A stretch of DNA of 8,471 nucleotides from Porphyromonadaceae bacterium UBA7042 (GTDB lineage Bacteria; Bacteroidota; Bacteroidia; Bacteroidales; Muribaculaceae): the NCBI GenBank assembly GCA_002494015.1, contig DLAR01000095.1:1-8471 (forward strand), in the 5' to 3' direction. Positions 5,343 through 8,471 of this stretch are shown piece by piece (positions within the stretch are counted from its first letter, which is position 1; each line of letters begins with the position of its first letter). Position numbers and translations under genes: made by a program. The notes under the pieces are model-generated. The model was given only the letters and a program-made list of their open reading frames with translations, did not search any database and was not told the origin of the DNA.

Positions 5343-6866
5343 CTATTTTGTAACGCGTTCAAGCCACTTGAGCATTCCAAACATCGCTCCCATCGAGATG
5401 AGGCAGACTGCGAGGAATACCGCCCACGCAACCCAGATGGGACACTTGTTGTAAATCAGCGGGCCAACCCACAGCATGAGGTTGCCGACGGCAGTCGCAC
5501 CGAGCCACAGGCCCTGACAGAGACCTTGCATGTGCTTGGGGGCTACTTTTGACACGAATGAGAGTCCCAGCGGCGAAATAAACAGCTCGGCGACAGTCAT
5601 GAAGAAATAGTAGAGGATGAGTACCCACCATCCGGCTTTGGCCACGGTGACTCCTGACGCTACCATCTCGCGGAAATCGGTTCCCGAAGGATAGTCCTGT
5701 ACAATCGAGAAAATGGTGAGGAACAGGTAGGCGATGCCGGCGAGTCCCATGCCGATGGCGATTTTCTTGGGAGTGGATATTTCCTTGCCGCGACGTGACA
5801 GCACCGCGAAAAGCCACATCACAACGGGGGTCAGGATGATGACGAAGAAGGGGTTGACGGCTTGCCAGATTTCGGGCGCGATGGCCGAGGTGTCGACAAA
5901 GTCACGGGCAAACAGCGACATCGAGGTGCCGTTCTGGTGGAATGAGAACCAGAAAAAGATAGCTACGCCGAGCACGGCAAAGAGGGCATACATGCGCTGG
6001 CGGATTTCCTGTGCCATAGCGCGTTTTTCCTCGGCGGTATACTGGATGGATTCTTCCTTTGCCTTGCTGACAGGGGTGGGAAGGCCTTTTTTGGTCACGA
6101 CGAAAATAAGGAGCGAGATGAGCATTGCGCCTACCGAGGCAAAAAACGAATAGTGAACGCCGGTGTTGAACACATCGAGGTATTGCGTGCAGAACTCTTG
6201 AATGCTATTTGCCCCGGTATGGCCGACCGAAGTTGCGAGGGCATAAAGCTGGTTGATGTTCTCGTTGGTCATCGAGTCGCTGACGCTGAGGAACTGATGG
6301 CACATCGCGGGGAACGATGCGTCGTAGACCATTCCGTTGACATCGAGCCACCAACTGCGGAGCATCGGTGCGACGAAGGGGGCGATAAGGCCGCCGATGT
6401 TGATGAATACATAGAAAATCTGGAATCCCGAATCACGTTGCGATGCATACTTGGGGTTATCATAAAGCTGTCCGACGATTGCCTGAAGGTTTCCCTTGAA
6501 AAGGCCGTTGCCGAATGCTATAAGGAACAGGGCCGCACATGTCATCACGAGCAGCCAAGTCTTGTTGTCAGATGTCGCGAGGATGGGGAATGAGAGGAGG
6601 ATGTAACCGGCAGTCATGACGATAAGTCCCCATATAATGGTGCCTTTGTAGTTGCGGGTGCTGTCGGCAATCTGTCCGCCTACAAGGCTGAGCACATAGA
6701 TTCCGCAGTAGAATACCGAGTAAATTATTGTGCTGGCTTCCTCGGACAGGCCGAATTTGGAGCATAGGAACAGCACGAGTACTGCGTTCATGATGTAGTA
6801 GCCGAAACGTTCGCCCATGTTGCTGAGCGCGGCAGGAATCAATCCTTTGGGTTGGTTCTTGAACAT
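5343..6866 (-). CDS. POT/PTR2-family proton-coupled oligopeptide transporter
   Basis: This 507-residue integral membrane protein belongs to the major facilitator superfamily. POT transporters take up di- and tripeptides with protons across the inner membrane. The PTR2 signature is fully matched at 148-160 (FQIFYVFINIGGL). Other family marks are ERFGYY (19-24) in the first helix, FWFSFHQNGTSMSLFA (305-320), and AELFISPLGLS (426-436) in a C-terminal helix. About 12-14 hydrophobic segments are visible. A long polar stretch at about 171-235 separates helix groups, and a charged linker (258-290) joins the two halves. The first Glu of the family's ExxER motif is Asn16 here (NMGER). The ATG at 6866 lies 35 bp after the sufE stop and the gene is last in the operon. 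Substrate specificity cannot be read from the sequence. Confidence 0.92.
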   Translation of the reverse strand: MFKNQPKGLIPAALSNMGERFGYYIMNAVLVLFLCSKFGLSEEASTIIYSVFYCGIYVLSLVGGQIADSTRNYKGTIIWGLIVMTAGYILLSFPILATSDNKTWLLVMTCAALFLIAFGNGLFKGNLQAIVGQLYDNPKYASQRDSGFQIFYVFINIGGLIAPFVAPMLRSWWLDVNGMVYDASFPAMCHQFLSVSDSMTNENINQLYALATSVGHTGANSIQEFCTQYLDVFNTGVHYSFFASVGAMLISLLIFVVTKKGLPTPVSKAKEESIQYTAEEKRAMAQEIRQRMYALFAVLGVAIFFWFSFHQNGTSMSLFARDFVDTSAIAPEIWQAVNPFFVIILTPVVMWLFAVLSRRGKEISTPKKIAIGMGLAGIAYLFLTIFSIVQDYPSGTDFREMVASGVTVAKAGWWVLILYYFFMTVAELFISPLGLSFVSKVAPKHMQGLCQGLWLGATAVGNLMLWVGPLIYNKCPIWVAWAVFLAVCLISMGAMFGMLKWLERVTK

Positions 6867-6901
6867 TGATGAGGGGTATTAAGTACTTAAAATGATTGGT
6901 T

Positions 6902-7327
6902 CTAAGATTGTTTTGCTTTGAAGGCAAGAGCATAGGCCCGCATCTGTTTCAGCATGGCAAGCAAGCCGTTGCTGCGGGTGGGCGAAAGATGTTCGGCAAG
7001 TCCGATCCGGTCAATGAAACGAAGGTCAGTGCCGAGAATTTCGTCAGGAGTGTGGCCGTTAAGGACTTTGATGAGGAGGGCAATGATGCCTTTCACGATG
7101 ATCGCGTCAGAATCGGCTGTATAGCTGACTGTGCCCTCGGGTGTCATATCTGCATTTAGCCACACACGGCTCTGGCATCCCTCGATAATGTGGTCGGGAG
7201 TCTTGTATTTTTCGTCAATCGGGGGAAGCGAGTTTCCGAGGTCGATAATCATGGAATAGCGGTCCATCCAGTCGTCAACTTCTGAAAATTCTTCGATTAT
7301 TTCGTCTTGGGTCTGGTCGATTGTCAT
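6902..7327 (-). CDS. sufE: SufE-type cysteine desulfuration (sulfur acceptor) protein
   Basis: This 141-residue protein is the usual length for SufE. SufE takes persulfide sulfur from a SufS-type cysteine desulfurase and passes it to the SufBCD scaffold for Fe-S cluster building in the cytosol. The acceptor cysteine is Cys51 in EGCQSRVW (49-56), the same position as in E. coli SufE. The C-terminal LSPTRSNGL (114-122) is also characteristic. No signal peptide is present. The ATG at 7327 is 6 bp after the stop of the M28-family gene. No sufS or sufBCD lies in the window, so the gene is apart from a suf operon, or at least at its edge. Confidence 0.95.
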   Translation of the reverse strand: MTIDQTQDEIIEEFSEVDDWMDRYSMIIDLGNSLPPIDEKYKTPDHIIEGCQSRVWLNADMTPEGTVSYTADSDAIIVKGIIALLIKVLNGHTPDEILGTDLRFIDRIGLAEHLSPTRSNGLLAMLKQMRAYALAFKAKQS

Positions 7328-7333
7328 GTCGTG

Positions 7334-8338
7334 TCACAGTTTATCAGTGAAAATGAGATTGAGCATCGTCTGTCCCACTGCTTTGAGCGAGGCCGGGTCG
7401 ATGTTCTGCAGGTTGTCGTCGAGGGTGTGCCAAGTGGGTGGAAACGAGCGCGTCTCGATGTTCTTTGACTCGATTACGTCAATTGTGGGGATTCCGGCTT
7501 GGTTAAGCACCACATGGTCATCGATGATCACCCCTCCGTTTTCGGTAGGGAAAATGTCGCCGTACCCTGACCGTCGAGCCACGTCCCAGACTTTGGTCAC
7601 AATCTCGGGGGCATATTTATTAGAGAAATACTCTCTGTTAAACCGGGCGTTCAGACCGCCGACCATGTCGAGCACGATGCCGTAGCGCGGACGGTCTTCT
7701 GTTGAATAGGGCATCTCTTTGACCCATTTCTGACTTCCGAGACACCAAGTGTCGTCATGGTTTCCGAATCCGGAACTCTGACCGTAATCTTCTACGTCGA
7801 CAAACAGAAAGTCAACGCCTATCTGAGGCGTTTTCTGAGCCAGTTGCCTGACCATTTCAAGCATTACCGCAACGCCGCTGCCGCCGTCATTGGCTCCGGG
7901 AATCGGGATGTTGTGCAGGTCGGTGTCTTCCTCGCTGTCGGCCCACGGACGAGTGTCGTAATGGGCGACAAACAGGATGCGTTTCGAGCTGTCGGGGTTT
8001 ATGCGGCCGAGGATGTTGTGAACAGGAAGTCGTTCACCTGTAAAAGCTTCGGTGTCGGTGATCTGTTCCAGCACCTCGTCGGCACCGTGGCGTTTCAGCT
8101 CGTTTACAATATAAGTCGCGCAATTGTCATGGGGAGTGGTTCCGGGGATGCGGGGGCCAAAATCGACTTGACGTTTTACATAGGAAAACGCGCTGTCGGC
8201 ATTGAATATAGCCACGGGTTTGATTACCTGTGCTATTTCGCAGTCAACAGTCTCTTGCTTGGCTGCCGGATTTTTGCAACCCGACATCAATATGCCCGTA
8301 ATCAGGAATCCGAGCGCGGTAATGATTATAGACCTCAT
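7334..8338 (-). CDS. M28-family lipoprotein, probable glutaminyl-peptide cyclotransferase (bacterial type II QC)
   Basis: This 334-residue protein has a lipoprotein signal (MRSIIITALGFLITGILMSGC, Cys21) and is probably envelope-anchored. The M28/QC fold is shown by FGPRIPGT (60-67), FVAHYDTRPWAD (123-134), PGANDGGSGV (147-156) with Asp151 as a zinc ligand, FVDVEDYG (179-186) with the Glu183-Asp184 pair, and TWHTLDDN (302-309) with His304. This pattern, with a single-metal Asp/acidic/His set, resembles the animal-type QCs known from Porphyromonas and Prevotella relatives. Such enzymes cyclise N-terminal Gln of exported proteins to pyroglutamate. A plain M28 aminopeptidase is the alternative and cannot be excluded by eye. 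The ATG at 8338 lies about 15 bp after the predicted transcription start, and the gene is first in the operon. Confidence 0.9.
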   Translation of the reverse strand: MRSIIITALGFLITGILMSGCKNPAAKQETVDCEIAQVIKPVAIFNADSAFSYVKRQVDFGPRIPGTTPHDNCATYIVNELKRHGADEVLEQITDTEAFTGERLPVHNILGRINPDSSKRILFVAHYDTRPWADSEEDTDLHNIPIPGANDGGSGVAVMLEMVRQLAQKTPQIGVDFLFVDVEDYGQSSGFGNHDDTWCLGSQKWVKEMPYSTEDRPRYGIVLDMVGGLNARFNREYFSNKYAPEIVTKVWDVARRSGYGDIFPTENGGVIIDDHVVLNQAGIPTIDVIESKNIETRSFPPTWHTLDDNLQNIDPASLKAVGQTMLNLIFTDKL

Positions 8339-8359
8339 GAGTTTGGATATATTATTTTA

Positions 8360-8391
8360 CAAAGTTACAAAAACGTTACAGGAAAAACAAT
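8360..8391 (-). promoter_or_regulatory. Bacteroidetes-type promoter of the M28-sufE-transporter operon
   Basis: On the minus strand, ATTG (8391-8388, one change from TTTG) is followed after 20 bp by TAACTTTG (8367-8360), an exact TAnnTTTG match. The expected start is near 8353, giving a leader of only about 15 nt before the ATG at 8338. Confidence 0.7.
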
Positions 8392-8440
8392 TTTTTAAGC
8401 TATCTTAACAGTGGTTTAGGCGTAAATTGTATATGTGGAT

Positions 8441-8458
8441 AAAAAAGCCAGGGCCGGC
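8441..8458 (-). terminator. Possible terminator of a gene beyond the right edge
   Basis: On the minus strand GCCGGCCCTGGC is followed directly by six T. The stem is only four pairs including one G-U, so this is weak. The stem could be longer only if unseen sequence contributes, which the window does not show. Confidence 0.3.
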
Positions 8459-8471
8459 GCATGAAATTTAA

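Noticed and set aside
7757..8398. 213-residue plus-strand open frame opposite the M28-family gene
   Set aside because: Sense-strand motifs for the zinc enzyme are complete; this frame crosses the promoter region and is a shadow.
8461..8471. ATG at the right edge as start of a partial plus-strand gene
   Set aside because: Three codons only, with no promoter or ribosome site that decides it.

Overview
The window looks like a core-genome stretch of a Bacteroidales bacterium, plausibly of the Muribaculaceae or a related gut family. This rests on two promoters with the Bacteroidetes TTTG / TAnnTTTG architecture, weak or absent Shine-Dalgarno sequences, a Bacteroidetes-type topoisomerase IV A subunit, a DUF3316-like exported protein, and lipoproteins with short N-terminal lipoboxes. 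The genus is inference only.

Layout. (1) 52-220: a promoter, a class II tRNA-Leu (anticodon TAG) and a hairpin terminator. (2) 252-4857, plus strand: a tight three-gene cluster of a ParC-like topoisomerase A subunit, a DUF3316-like exported protein and a tricorn-type S41 peptidase lipoprotein. The gaps are 11 and 2 bp, so they are probably co-transcribed. (3) 4858-5342: a 485-bp non-coding gap between convergent operons. It holds a striking nested palindrome at 4924-5141, with 56-bp perfect outer arms and a 28-bp perfect inner hairpin, and then a terminator hairpin for the minus-strand operon. (4) 8338-5343, minus strand: an M28 / glutaminyl-cyclase-like lipoprotein, a SufE sulfur acceptor and a POT-family peptide transporter, with gaps of 6 and 35 bp. 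A Bacteroidetes promoter lies just upstream at 8360-8391. (5) 8392-8471: no supportable gene, only a possible terminator for a gene beyond the edge.

The plus-strand cluster couples chromosome decatenation with two envelope proteins, which is not an obvious functional pairing. The minus-strand operon combines an exported peptide-modifying enzyme, a peptide transporter and an Fe-S assembly factor. The protein-coding genes are mostly recognisable families. The least explained element is the nested inverted repeat between the operons, which is built from four copies of a 16-bp motif and has no protein explanation.
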